This document shows, in pieces, positions 24,322 to 32,492 of a stretch of 64,000 nucleotides of DNA (position 1 is its first letter; every line of letters starts with the position of its first letter). The stretch is from Streptomyces sp. NBC_01275 (GTDB lineage: Bacteria; Actinomycetota; Actinomycetes; Streptomycetales; Streptomycetaceae), in the NCBI RefSeq assembly GCF_026340655.1, contig NZ_JAPEOZ010000001.1, positions 10,106,001 through 10,170,000 of the forward strand, given 5' to 3'. Both the position numbers and the translations under genes were made by a program. The notes beneath the pieces are model-generated. The model saw only the letters and a program-made list of their open reading frames with translations. It searched no databases and was not told where the DNA came from.

Positions 24322-25710
24322 TCAGCCAGGTGCGGCGGCCGGGGACTCCGCGTGCCGAAAACCTGGCAGGATCAGGCACAGTGCGGCCGCGGCGGCGGTC
24401 GTGGCGGCGAAGGCGCCTACCGCCCAGGCGCCGGACACGTGCTGGACCATCAGGCCGGCGATCAGTGGCGCCAGTGCCGCGAGCGCGGTGGCCGCCATCA
24501 CCACGGTGCTGATGACTCGGCCACGCATTTCCTCCGGCGCGCTGCGAAGCACCACGGCGACCAGCGCAGCGTTCGCGGCCGGCGCGAGCAGCAGCGCCAG
24601 GGCGACCGGCACCGCCACCAGCGGTGACGGGATGAGCAAGGACGCAGCGCCGAACAGCAGGGCCCCGGCCAGGGTGATCGTGGTGGTGAGGGTTGCCAGG
24701 CGCATACGCCCTTGCAGCCGGGGTGCGACCACGGCGCCGAGCAGTCCGCCGACCGCGATGGCTGCCTGCGCCAGGCCGATCACCGTGGTGGAGGAGCCGT
24801 GTTGTCGCATCGCCAGGGTGATGCTGAAGAGCACGCCGCTGAAGGCGAAGTTCACCAGGGGCGTCTGGATCACCGCCGCGCGCAGAACTGGCACCTGCCA
24901 GACGAGTTGCAGGCCATCGGTCACCTCACGCCACAACGCTGTGCGCCCGGCCGTGTTCTCCGGGCGGAATCGCCCGCGGATCCGGCTCACCGTGCCGCAC
25001 GAGACCGCGAAGGAGACGGCGTCGGCCAGGAACGGGACGGCCCGGCCCACCCCGAACAGCACCCCGCCGAGCGCCGGGCCGGCCAGGCCGGCGCCGTACG
25101 TCCGGGCTTCGGTGGCCGCCCACGCCTGCTCGAGCTGCCCGTCCGGCACGATTCCCGGCAGTGCGGCGGCGGCGGACGGGTCGAACATGACACCGGCGGC
25201 CCCCTCTATCAGGCTCACGGCCAGGACCACCGGCCAGGACGCGAGATCCAGCACGATCAGGATGCCGAGCAGAGCCAGCAGGGAGGCGCGCACGGCGTCG
25301 CAGATGATCATCGTCAGCCGCCGGTCGAACCGGTCCGACAGCGCCCCGGCGGGTAGTTGCAGGCATAGCAGGGTGATTGCCCGCACCGTGCCCACCACCC
25401 CGGCGAGCACCGCCGAGTGGGTCAGGGCCAGGATGAGCAGCGGGTAGGCGATCCCGCTGATGTGTGTGCCGGTATCGGACAGCAACTGGCCGATCCACAG
25501 CATCCGGAAGCCCTTGTTGCGCCGGAGCGGAACCTGTCGTGGCACATCGGTGGCTATCTCGATCCCGCTGGCGTCGCTCACCTTCAATACGATAAGCGCC
25601 GAGGTTGTCACCTTGCGGATGCGGAGATCTGGCCGCAGTCTCGCTCCCGCCGCCGAGTCGCCGGGAAGGGTGATTGACTTCCTGTCTCGACCTTCAATCA
25701 GCGTGCCCAC
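24322..25710 (-). CDS. MFS transporter (EntS/drug-efflux type)
   Basis: A major facilitator protein of about 420-462 residues with about 12 membrane segments. The loop AGALSDRFDRRLTMIICDAV after the second helix is the MFS motif A; SLIEGAAGVMFDPSAAAALP and the C-terminal EEMRGRVISTVVMAATALA are characteristic of the EntS/Tet-like exporter branch. The start is uncertain: the open frame begins at a GTG (25708-25710), but the conserved part begins near RNKGFRMLWIGQLLSDTG, about 60 residues in, and weak internal GTGs could be used. It probably exports a drug or siderophore-like compound. Neighbours are IS and regulator remnants, so any former partner regulator is lost. Confidence 0.83.
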   Translation of the reverse strand: MGTLIEGRDRKSITLPGDSAAGARLRPDLRIRKVTTSALIVLKVSDASGIEIATDVPRQVPLRRNKGFRMLWIGQLLSDTGTHISGIAYPLLILALTHSAVLAGVVGTVRAITLLCLQLPAGALSDRFDRRLTMIICDAVRASLLALLGILIVLDLASWPVVLAVSLIEGAAGVMFDPSAAAALPGIVPDGQLEQAWAATEARTYGAGLAGPALGGVLFGVGRAVPFLADAVSFAVSCGTVSRIRGRFRPENTAGRTALWREVTDGLQLVWQVPVLRAAVIQTPLVNFAFSGVLFSITLAMRQHGSSTTVIGLAQAAIAVGGLLGAVVAPRLQGRMRLATLTTTITLAGALLFGAASLLIPSPLVAVPVALALLLAPAANAALVAVVLRSAPEEMRGRVISTVVMAATALAALAPLIAGLMVQHVSGAWAVGAFAATTAAAAALCLILPGFRHAESPAAAPG

Positions 25711-26084
25711 ACCATGGAAACGATGCTGTTGGTGATCTTCACTCGGTGGGGTGAAGTCTGCCGCTGACTTCGCCGACTGGTATCCGGCTGACGGACGGTG
25801 TGGGCTCTCGCCCGTTCAACTGGCTCTGCTACGTCCTCCAGGACGCCGTCGTTGTTCCAGCGGCGTCCTTCCCACGCGGTCGCGTCGAGCAGGTAGGCGA
25901 ACCGCGCGCCGAGGGCGGCAGGGGGGGCGTCGAGGTCCCGGGCGATCCGGGCGCGCTCCAGTGCGCCGCCACGCACGGGCCAGCAGGTAACGCAGCCCCG
26001 TGGAGAGCACCTCAGGGGGCAGGTCCGGGTCCAGGTCGTCGGCGTTCGGGGAGAGCCAGGAGGCCAGCTCGGGGATGTGGGGCG
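25711..26084. other. Degenerate coding remnant, unidentified
   Basis: On the minus strand, fragments such as DDLDPDLPPEVLSTGLRYLL and, in another frame, RFAYLLDATAWEGRRWNND look like pieces of one former protein split by a frameshift near 25980. No intact frame spans them and I do not recognise the family. Confidence 0.4.
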
Positions 26085-26663
26085 GTCGAGGAACAAGGCC
26101 CGCCGTACGCGGAACGCATTCTGGCGCTTTCGGCGCAGGCCGTGACCGCGACCGGCCAGACCGTGGTCGGGCACTGCGGCGTAGGCCTGATCGAGGACCT
26201 CACCGCCGCGCCCCTCGCGCAGGCCCTGGCCGACTTCGCCCGCATGCACTCGCAAGCGACGCTGGAGCTGGTCAGCGCGCCCGGACCGGCGATGAGAAGG
26301 GCCTTCACGGGCAACCGCATCCACTTGGCGCCGTGCGAGCCGTCTCATCTCCCCGAACCGACACACTGGACCGTACGGCTGCCACTGGTGTGGGCTGCCC
26401 GGCCCGAGGCGGATCTCGGTCTGGACCCGCTGCCGCTCGCGCTGTTCTCGCAGCTGTGCCGCTGGCGCATGCCGGTGCTCGGCACCCTCAAGGACAGCGG
26501 ACACGCCTGGCGTATCGCCTTCGGGAGCACCAGCCTGACCGGTGTTCACGGCGCGGTCCGTGCCTCACCTGTTTCCAGTGATGACCGTGTCCTATGTGTG
26601 AGGCGGCATCCGGCCACGGAGCCTCCGCAAAACCCGTTGGCGGACCACGGCGACCGTTGCTAG
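26085..26663 (+). pseudogene. LysR-family regulator remnant (ligand-binding half)
   Basis: PPYAERILALSAQAV fits the linker helix after the HTH of LysR regulators. Then GQTVVGHCGVGLIEDLTAAP (first strand of the effector domain), FARMHSQATLELVSAPGPAM, and RIAFGSTSLTGVHGAVRAS match the LysR substrate-binding domain in order. The whole N-terminal HTH (about 60-65 residues) is missing, with no start codon or ribosome-binding site at the junction, and the C-terminus runs into unrelated sequence. It cannot bind DNA. It lies upstream of the hydrolase at 26803 on the same strand. Confidence 0.68.
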
Positions 26664-26703
26664 TCTCCCGGAAGCCGTGCGAGAGAACGAGGAGGTGGTA
26701 CCC

Positions 26704-26757
26704 GTGAACGCAGTATCGACATGGGTGCTCCCCTCCGGGGTCACGGTCGGGCGATAG
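26704..26757 (+). CDS. Possible 17-codon leader peptide upstream of hydrolase
   Basis: GTG-start reading frame encoding MNAVSTWVLPSGVTVGR, preceded by an unusually strong Shine-Dalgarno GAGGAGGTGG (26689-26698, 5 nt spacing). A promoter-like pair, TTGGCG (26637) and TAGTCT (26661), stands upstream. After its stop comes a hairpin (CGGGAG 26764-26769 with CTCCCG 26785-26790) that ends just before the AAAGG serving the hydrolase ATG at 26803. The layout is that of a translation-controlled attenuator. It is inference; the ORF is very short. Confidence 0.4.
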   Translation: MNAVSTWVLPSGVTVGR

Positions 26758-26802
26758 GTCGTCCGGGAGCGCCGTTCACGAGCACTCCCGAAAGGCACGA
26801 CC

Positions 26803-27525
26803 ATGCAGTTCACTTCCGAACAGCGCCTCGACGACGGCGTCCTCGAGCGCGAATTCACCCTCGGCGAGATCCCCGGCACCCTGTGGACGCCCGGATCCGC
26901 ACCGGCTCCGCTGGTCCTGATGGCCCACAACAACGGCCTGCCCAAGGCGGAACCCCGGCTGGTGGCCCGGGCCCGGTACACCGCGGCGCGCGGCTACGCG
27001 GTGGCCACCATCGACGCCGCCGGGTGCGGTGACCGTCCCCGTTCCGCCGCCGACGAGCAGGCCCGTGCCGACCTCCGGCGGGCGATGCAGGCCGGCGAGC
27101 CGGTCGACGAGATCTTCGAGTCCTTCATCGGCCCGCTGGTCGAAAACGCGGTCCCGGAATGGCAGACCACTCTGGACGTCCTCCTTGAGCTGCCCGAGAT
27201 CGGCGGCCCGGTCGGGTACTCAGGGGGGTGGACCGCCCTCGGCATTCGGCTGGCGGTGGTCGAGCCGCGCATCGCGGTCGCAGGCTTCTTCGCCGGGGGG
27301 TACGTGCCCCGCGCCCAGCGCGAGGAGGCCCGGCAGGTCACCATTCCGCTGCTGTACTTGCTGCAGTGGGACGACGAGGGGAACCCCCGGCAACGGGCCC
27401 TGGACCTGTTCGACGCTTTCGGCAGCAAGGAGAAGACGCTGCACGCCAATCTGGGCGGGCACACCGGCACCCCGTGGTTCGAACTGGAGGACGGGTGCCG
27501 GTTCTTGGACCGACACCTGAAGTGA
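26803..27525 (+). CDS. Alpha/beta hydrolase (dienelactone-hydrolase-like)
   Basis: A 240-residue alpha/beta hydrolase. The nucleophile elbow is GYSGGW (Ser in GxSGG), the acid is probably in LLQWDDEGNPRQR, and the catalytic His in GGHTGTPWFELE, in the correct order for the fold. LVLMAHNNGLPKAEP forms the first strand and oxyanion-hole loop. There is no signal peptide, so it acts in the cytosol on an ester or lactone of unknown identity. The ATG at 26803 is supported by AAAGG. The gene is intact although the regulators on both sides (LysR before, TetR after) are remnants. A possible leader peptide precedes it. Confidence 0.84.
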   Translation: MQFTSEQRLDDGVLEREFTLGEIPGTLWTPGSAPAPLVLMAHNNGLPKAEPRLVARARYTAARGYAVATIDAAGCGDRPRSAADEQARADLRRAMQAGEPVDEIFESFIGPLVENAVPEWQTTLDVLLELPEIGGPVGYSGGWTALGIRLAVVEPRIAVAGFFAGGYVPRAQREEARQVTIPLLYLLQWDDEGNPRQRALDLFDAFGSKEKTLHANLGGHTGTPWFELEDGCRFLDRHLK

Positions 27526-27860
27526 GGCCGGGCCGTCCGGCGGGGAGCAGACGGTAGGCGGTGTCGGCCAGGATGCCGTCATCGAGGACAGGTACCGGCC
27601 CTCCTCGATGGCGGTGGCCGGCAGATGCACAACCGCCCCGATCGCGGCGGTACCGGCCATCGGCGGTACCGGCCGGTCGGGGCGGCGCTCGGCCACCAGC
27701 GCCGCCATCGGCTGGGACCATGCCGTGAGGCACTCGACCCGTACCCTGCGGATCGCCGGGCAGTCGACCGACTCGACCACCAGCGCCCGGGCCGGGCCGG
27801 TGAACAGGGCCTCGGTGGCGGCCCGGTACGCGGCGACGAAGAAGTCGTCCTTGGTCTCGA
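27526..27860 (-). pseudogene. TetR-family regulator remnant, interrupted by IS element
   Basis: Leftward translation from 27860 begins ETKDDFFVAAYRAATEALFT, the segment right after the HTH in TetR regulators (normally FxxKExL...). It continues with RVRVECLTAWSQPMAALVAE and, after a frameshift near 27590, DDGILADTAYRLLPAGRPGL, a typical TetR C-terminus. The DNA-binding HTH is absent: the homology stops where the IS5-like element begins (~27862). It is convergent with the hydrolase and was perhaps its regulator. Confidence 0.62.
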
Positions 27861-27869
27861 GACCATGCC

Positions 27870-28530
27870 CTATGTGGCGAGGCGGAGAAGCCGTTCGTAG
27901 CAGCAGAGGGCGGTGGCGAGACCGAGAACGGCCGGATAGTTGCGGGGGTGGCGCTCTTAGCGGTGGTTGAGTCGGCGGTATCCGGTGAACCAGGACATGG
28001 TTCGCTCTGTCACCCACCTGCGTCGCCCGAGTCGCGCGGAGGACTCGATTGCCTTGCGGGCGATACGGACGCCGATGCGCTTGCCTCGTAGCCACCTTCG
28101 CAGCTCGGGTATGTCGTATGCCTTGTCGGCATACAGACGCTGGGGCTTGAGGTGACGCCTACGGTGGGGGTCGCGTCTTGATTGGTGACCGAGCACCATG
28201 GGCTTCAATGCCTGGCTGTCGTGGCTGTTGGAGGCCGAGACTCCGACAACGAGGGGCAGTCCGTTCGCATCCGACGGGACATGCATCCTGGATCCTGGCT
28301 TGCCCCCAACCACGGGGACCGGACCTGTGAGTTCGCCCCTCTTTTAGCGTGGACGTGGGCGGCGTCGAGGACCGCCCGGGAGAGATCGAGGCCCGCATCG
28401 TCGAGCCGGTGCAGGATCGCCTCGTGGAGCCGGCCCAGACTCCAGCCCTCGATCAGATCAGCCCGCACTCCGGGCCCATCAGGCACATCGACAAAGATCA
28501 CCCTGACGGGCCGAAGCCAGTAACTGTCGT
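27870..28530 (-). mobile_element. IS5-family element B, 5'-truncated, with nonsense and frameshift
   Basis: The leftward frame encodes EGWSLGRLHEAILHRLDDAG and DLSRAVLDAAHVHAKRG, then after GCTAAAAGAGG the -1 frame gives ELTGPVPVVGGKPGSRMHV, DANGLPLVVGVSASNSHDSQ, RLYADKAYDIPELRRWLRGK, RWVTERTMSWFTGYRRLNHR, a stop, then ERHPRNYPAVLGLATALCCY to TAG at 27870. This is an IS5/IS427-type transposase in two overlapping frames. A TAA replaces the Tyr codon expected after NHR, and the N-terminus is missing. Its right edge (28476-28517) matches the left end of the IS630 element at 29642 in opposite orientation. Confidence 0.78.
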
Positions 28531-28931
28531 ATCCTGCAAGGCAGATCGAGCGACGTAGCGAACGCACTTGACGGGTGTTCCGTGCTGTGTCCCGTCCGTA
28601 TGGTCGGGCCCCGCTGAGGGCCGTATCTCACGGCCAGACCGGGGTGATCGGCTCCAGAGCTTCCCTCTTCCAGCGCGATGGATTGGTCTCGCGGGCCAGG
28701 CCGGTATCGCGAGTTTCGGCCCGTGGACTCAGGTGCCCAGCGCGCCGCTCTGGCCTGCTTCACACCCGAGTTCCTCGCGGTCTGCGAGGCGATCGGGTGA
28801 AATCGCCGCGCCCCCCTTGAGTCACTCCTTCGAGCGTCCGTTGTTGTCAGTGCAGGTGTCCGGTGTGCGTCGCATCCGTGTAGTCGGCGCCCCGGCACGG
28901 ACGACCGTCGTAAGACAGGAGAGACCCGACC
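28531..28931. other. Leader region of DUF11 gene, no other gene seen
   Basis: About 400 nt between IS element B and the TTG-start secreted protein gene. No supportable ORF. It must contain the promoter of the gene at 28932, but no convincing -35/-10 pair or dyad stands out. Confidence 0.4.
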
Positions 28932-29579
28932 TTGACCTTGTCCACACACACCCTGAAACGGCGCGTGTCCGCCGCCGCCACCGTTCTGGCACTGGGCGTC
29001 GCCCTGCCTCTCGCCATCGGGGCCACGCCCGCGTACGCCCAGGCAGAACTGACCATTTCGAAGACCCACACGGGGGACTTCGCCCGGGGCGGGCAGGGGA
29101 CCTACCTGATCACGGTCAGAAACACCGGTGACACGACGACCTTCGCCGAGACGGTGATGACCGACGCCCTGCCCCAGGGCCTCACGATCGCCACTTTCGA
29201 CGGCAACGGGGCCGGGCTCGCCTGTGCCAGGGACGCCACGAACACAGTGGTCACCTGTAGCACCGATCCGCTGCCCGCAGGGGCCGTCTACACGGTGGAG
29301 ATCGTCGTCGACGTGGCCGAAGACGCCCCCTGCACCGTCACCAACACCGCCATCATCGTCGAGCAGGCCGGAGCCGGTCTCAGCGCCAGGGCGAGTGACC
29401 CGACCCCCATCTCCGGCGGTGACTGCGGAGGGAACGACGGCACCGGGAACGGCTCGCTCCTGCCCATCGACCTCAACCTCAGCGGCATTCTGCCGACGTA
29501 CAACAGCGCTACGAACAACACCTTCCACAGCCAGGGAACAACCAACATCACCGGTCAGGACGCGCACCCGAACCCCTGA
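28932..29579 (+). CDS. Secreted DUF11-repeat protein
   Basis: A 215-residue exported protein. The N-terminus KRRVSAAATVLALGVALPLA followed by GATPAYAQA is a clear signal peptide with an AxA cleavage site. The mature part begins AELTISKTHTGDFARGGQGT and contains one DUF11 domain (conserved repeat domain; DTTTFAETVMTDALPQGLTI, then VEIVVDVAEDAPCTVTNTAI), an immunoglobulin-like module common in bacterial surface proteins. Two Cys pairs may be disulphides. The C-terminal 50 residues (Gly/Asn/Ser/Thr-rich) are unstructured, without an LPxTG anchor, so it is probably released. The start is TTG with AGGAGAG 8 nt upstream; a second TTG two codons on is possible. Confidence 0.75.
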   Translation: MTLSTHTLKRRVSAAATVLALGVALPLAIGATPAYAQAELTISKTHTGDFARGGQGTYLITVRNTGDTTTFAETVMTDALPQGLTIATFDGNGAGLACARDATNTVVTCSTDPLPAGAVYTVEIVVDVAEDAPCTVTNTAIIVEQAGAGLSARASDPTPISGGDCGGNDGTGNGSLLPIDLNLSGILPTYNSATNNTFHSQGTTNITGQDAHPNP

Positions 29580-29641
29580 CATCACTGCTTGACGTACGGC
29601 ACGTACTCCGTGTTCGCGGTGAGATCGGCTTGTTCCTTGCT

Positions 29642-30489
29642 GACTTCGGCTCGTCAGGGTGATCTTTGTCGATGTGCCTGATGTGCCTGATGTGCCTGAT
29701 GGTCCCGCGGTGCGGGCTGTATCTCGTGCTGTGTGAGATACGCGGATGGGGGCGGGTTGACCGCTGCGGGAAGCCGTACGGCGGCAGACGGCTGAGTTGT
29801 GCGAGCAGAAGATCAAGCCGCTGGAGGTCGCCAAGCGCCACCGGGTGAGCCGGAAGTCGGCCTACCGGTGGCACCGACTGTGGCGGAACGGCCGGATCGA
29901 GGCAGCTACATCTCCTTCGAGGACGAAGCAGGCTTCACCCGCCGACCGCCCCGAGGCCGCACCTGGGGCGGCGCGGACACACCCCGGTCGTGACGGTGAG
30001 TGGACGGTGCTCGGGACGGCTGTCGGTGGCCGGGCTGATCGCGATGCGACCTGGCTTACGGACCCGGCTGTGCCATCGGCTGATCGCCCACCCCGCGGGT
30101 AAGGGCCAGCGCCGAAGCATGAGCGAACGCGACTTCATCGCCCTGCTCGACGGCACCCACCAGCTCATCAAGGCGCCGATCGTGTTGGTCTGGGACCGGC
30201 TCAACACCCATGTCTCCCGCACGATGCGAGACCTGATCGACGCGCGGGAGTGGCTGACGGTGTTCCTGTTGCCCGCCTACTCGCCCGATCTGAACCCGGG
30301 CGACGGCGTGTGGGCGCACACGTCAAGCGCAGCCTGGCCGACCTCGCTGTCGTGGCCCTGGACCGCTTGGAGGTCCTCGTCCTCAACCGGCTCGAACGCC
30401 TGCAGTACCGGCCCGAAACCCTCGACGGCTTCATAGCCGACACCGGCCTCACCCTCGGTGACCCCACCTCACCCTGACGAGCCGAAGTC
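29642..30489 (+). mobile_element. IS630-family element with internally deleted, frameshifted transposase
   Basis: Bounded by perfect 21-bp inverted repeats (GACTTCGGCTCGTCAGGGTGA at 29642-29662 and its complement at 30469-30489), giving an 848-bp element. Inside, LEVAKRHRVSRKSAYRWHRL is the helix-turn-helix. After a deletion the DDE part follows: SYISFEDEAGFTRRPPRGR, APIVLVWDRLNTHVSRTM, LLPAYSPDLNPGDGVW, then a frameshift at ~30318 before KRSLADLAVVALDRLEVLVL. The segment between HTH and first catalytic Asp is lost and the third acidic position reads GDGVW rather than the usual VEGVW, so it is inactive. Near the left end a 9-bp unit GTGCCTGAT is repeated three times (29674-29700). No TA duplication is evident at the ends I mark. 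Confidence 0.82.
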
Positions 30490-30632
30490 GGCTGGGCGGA
30501 AGAGAACGATCTGGGGGCGGTGGGCCCCACGCCGTCGAACTACGAGCCCGGTACAGCGCCGCCGCCCCGCTGTCGGGCATGACAGTCACCTGCGCAGCGG
30601 TGAAGGGGGCGGGATTCACGGGCGGCCACGCC

Positions 30633-30980
30633 TCAGCCAGCCGCGTCGGCAACCTCTCCGAGCGGCACCTGGCTCGGCTCAAGAGTGGCCTCGATGGCCG
30701 GAGCGAGGCCGTCTTCGATCTCGTCCCGTGTGAGGGCGGTCACCGCAGGAAGGCGCAGCAGGTAGCGGGTCAGCCCGAGACCGAGGAGCTGGGAGGAGAC
30801 CAGGCCGGCCCGGCGTGCGGCGAGCTCGGGGCCCAGGGCCGCGGGCAGTGCCGGGGCGATCTGGGTCGCGAAGACCTCGTGCATCCGGGTCGCCGCATGT
30901 TCATTGGTCACCGTCGAGCGCAGCAGGACCAGCAGCGCGTCGTCGGCCGGGTCGCCCTCCCAGCGCTCGAGGAAGTGCCG
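30633..30980 (-). pseudogene. TetR-family regulator C-terminal remnant
   Basis: Leftward translation gives HFLERWEGDPADDALLVLLR, STVTNEHAATRMHEVFATQI, RRAGLVSSQLLGLGLTRYLL and TRDEIEDGLAPAIEATLEP, the standard C-terminal domain of one TetR subgroup. The N-terminal ~70 residues including the HTH are absent: the homology ends where the FAD monooxygenase gene begins (30989) on the opposite strand. A deletion apparently fused the two genes head to head, removing the TetR DNA-binding domain and the original intergenic region. Confidence 0.7.
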
Positions 30981-30988
30981 CCCCCGCC

Positions 30989-32119
30989 ATGAACGCCGCC
31001 GCACTCCCCGCCCGCACCGAGGTCGCCATCGTCGGCGCCGGCCCCGCCGGCCTCGCGCTCGCCGTCACACTCGCCGCCTCCGGCATCGACTTCGTCGTCC
31101 TGGACAAGCTGGCGGAGGGCGCGAACACCTCGCGTGCCGCCGTCGTGCACGCCCGCACCCTGGAGGTCCTGGACGAGCTGGGAGCCTCCGAGGAGCTGAT
31201 CGCGCGCGGCATCCAGGTCACCCGGTTCGCCGTTCGTGACGGCTCCCGCCGGCTGCTGACCGTTCCGTTCGGCCAGCTGCCCACGGCCCACCCCTACACG
31301 CTGATGGTTCCCCAGTACGAGACCGAGAGCGTGCTGCTGGCCCGGCTGCGGGCGCTCGGCGGCGATGTGCACCGCCCGCACGAGGTCATTTCGGTCGTCC
31401 AGGACGAGGACGGCGTCACGCTCACCACGAGCACCGGGCAGACCCTGCGCGCCGGGTACGCAGTCGGCACCGACGGCATGCACAGCACCGTGCGCGAAGC
31501 GTCGGGCATCGGGTTCGCCGGCAGCGCCTACAGCGAATCCTTCGTGCTCGCCGACGTCGTGATGGACTGGGCTCCGGGCCCCAGCGAGGTGTCGCTCACC
31601 TTCGGCACCGCCGGTCTCACCGTCGTCGCCCCGCTCCCCGGCGGCCACTACCGCGTCGTCGCCACCGTGGACGACGCTCCGCCCACCCCGGACCTCGCCT
31701 TCGTCCAGCGGCTGCTCGACGAACGCGCCCCCGGCCAGGCCGAGGTCACCGGTCTGGCATGGTCGTCACGGTTCCGGGTGCACCACCGGGTCGCCGACCA
31801 CTACCGGGTCGGCCGTGTGCTGCTGGCCGGCGACGCCGCCCACGTGCACAGCCCCGCCGGCGGCCAGGGGATGAACACCGGTATCCAGGACGGCCACGCC
31901 CTGGGCCAGGCGTTCGCCACCGGCCGGCTCGACGGCTACGAGGCCCGGCGCCGCCCCGTCGCCCAGCGGGTGGTCGCCTTCACCGACCGGATGACCCGCA
32001 TCGCCACCACCCGCAACACCGTCGCCCGCGGCACCCGCAACATCGTCCTTCCCCTGCTCGGCCACACCGGCCTGCCCAGGAAGCTCGCCACCGAACTCGC
32101 CGAGCTCAACTACCGGTAG
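30989..32119 (+). CDS. FAD-dependent aromatic monooxygenase-type oxidoreductase
   Basis: A 376-residue flavoprotein hydroxylase of the PHBH/MhpA class. Motifs: dinucleotide-binding VAIVGAGPAGLALAV near the N-terminus, the DG-type motif GTDGMHSTVRE, and the FAD-ribityl motif VLLAGDAAHVHSPAGGQGMN. It would use NAD(P)H and O2 to hydroxylate an aromatic or polyketide-like substrate. The ATG at 30989 is chosen because the glycine motif then begins at about residue 10; GAGGAAG lies 13 nt upstream, inside the TetR remnant. It is shorter than many relatives (often 380-550), lacking the C-terminal thioredoxin-like domain, which is common for small members. The adjacent divergent TetR remnant suggests lost regulation. 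Confidence 0.86.
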   Translation: MNAAALPARTEVAIVGAGPAGLALAVTLAASGIDFVVLDKLAEGANTSRAAVVHARTLEVLDELGASEELIARGIQVTRFAVRDGSRRLLTVPFGQLPTAHPYTLMVPQYETESVLLARLRALGGDVHRPHEVISVVQDEDGVTLTTSTGQTLRAGYAVGTDGMHSTVREASGIGFAGSAYSESFVLADVVMDWAPGPSEVSLTFGTAGLTVVAPLPGGHYRVVATVDDAPPTPDLAFVQRLLDERAPGQAEVTGLAWSSRFRVHHRVADHYRVGRVLLAGDAAHVHSPAGGQGMNTGIQDGHALGQAFATGRLDGYEARRRPVAQRVVAFTDRMTRIATTRNTVARGTRNIVLPLLGHTGLPRKLATELAELNYR

Positions 32120-32129
32120 AGACACCCGT

Positions 32130-32492
32130 GAGGGTGCGCGGGGGTGAGGGCCTTGCGGCCGCCGTCGGCGGTCACCATCTCTGCGACGGTGACCTTTGCG
32201 TCGGTGAAGCGTGCGGCCACGGTGTCGGACGGGTACCCGCGCTCGCTCAGGAAGCCCGACTCCCGTGCACCGCCCGGCCGGTGTTCCAGCCCGGCCTGAC
32301 TGCGCCCCGCGATGTCCGTGACACGCTCCTCATCGTCCGAGAGCAGATGGATGCGCTGGTCCAGGACGGTGGCGAGTGCCATGGCGGTGCATACGGCGGC
32401 CAGGACACGGACATGAAGTCCACCAGTCGTGCCCGCAGAGACCTGCGCCGCGTGCGGGGACTCTCCGCCTCCCGGTCCCGGTTGCTCGTCAT
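32130..32492 (-). pseudogene. Sensor histidine kinase remnant (N-terminal part, frameshifted)
   Basis: The frame starts with an ATG overlapping the stop of the response regulator gene (ATGA at 32489-32492). It reads MTSNRDREAESPRTRRRSLR and ARLVDFMS, then after a frameshift near 32400 VLAAVCTAMALATVLDQRIH (membrane helix) and ESGFLSERGYPSDTVAARFT with ADGGRKALTPA. This is the layout of a sensor kinase N-terminus: Arg-rich start, first TM, extracytoplasmic sensor. The second TM, HAMP, HisKA and ATPase domains are all absent; only about 120 codons survive before the FAD monooxygenase gene. The response regulator upstream has therefore lost its cognate kinase. Confidence 0.7.
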
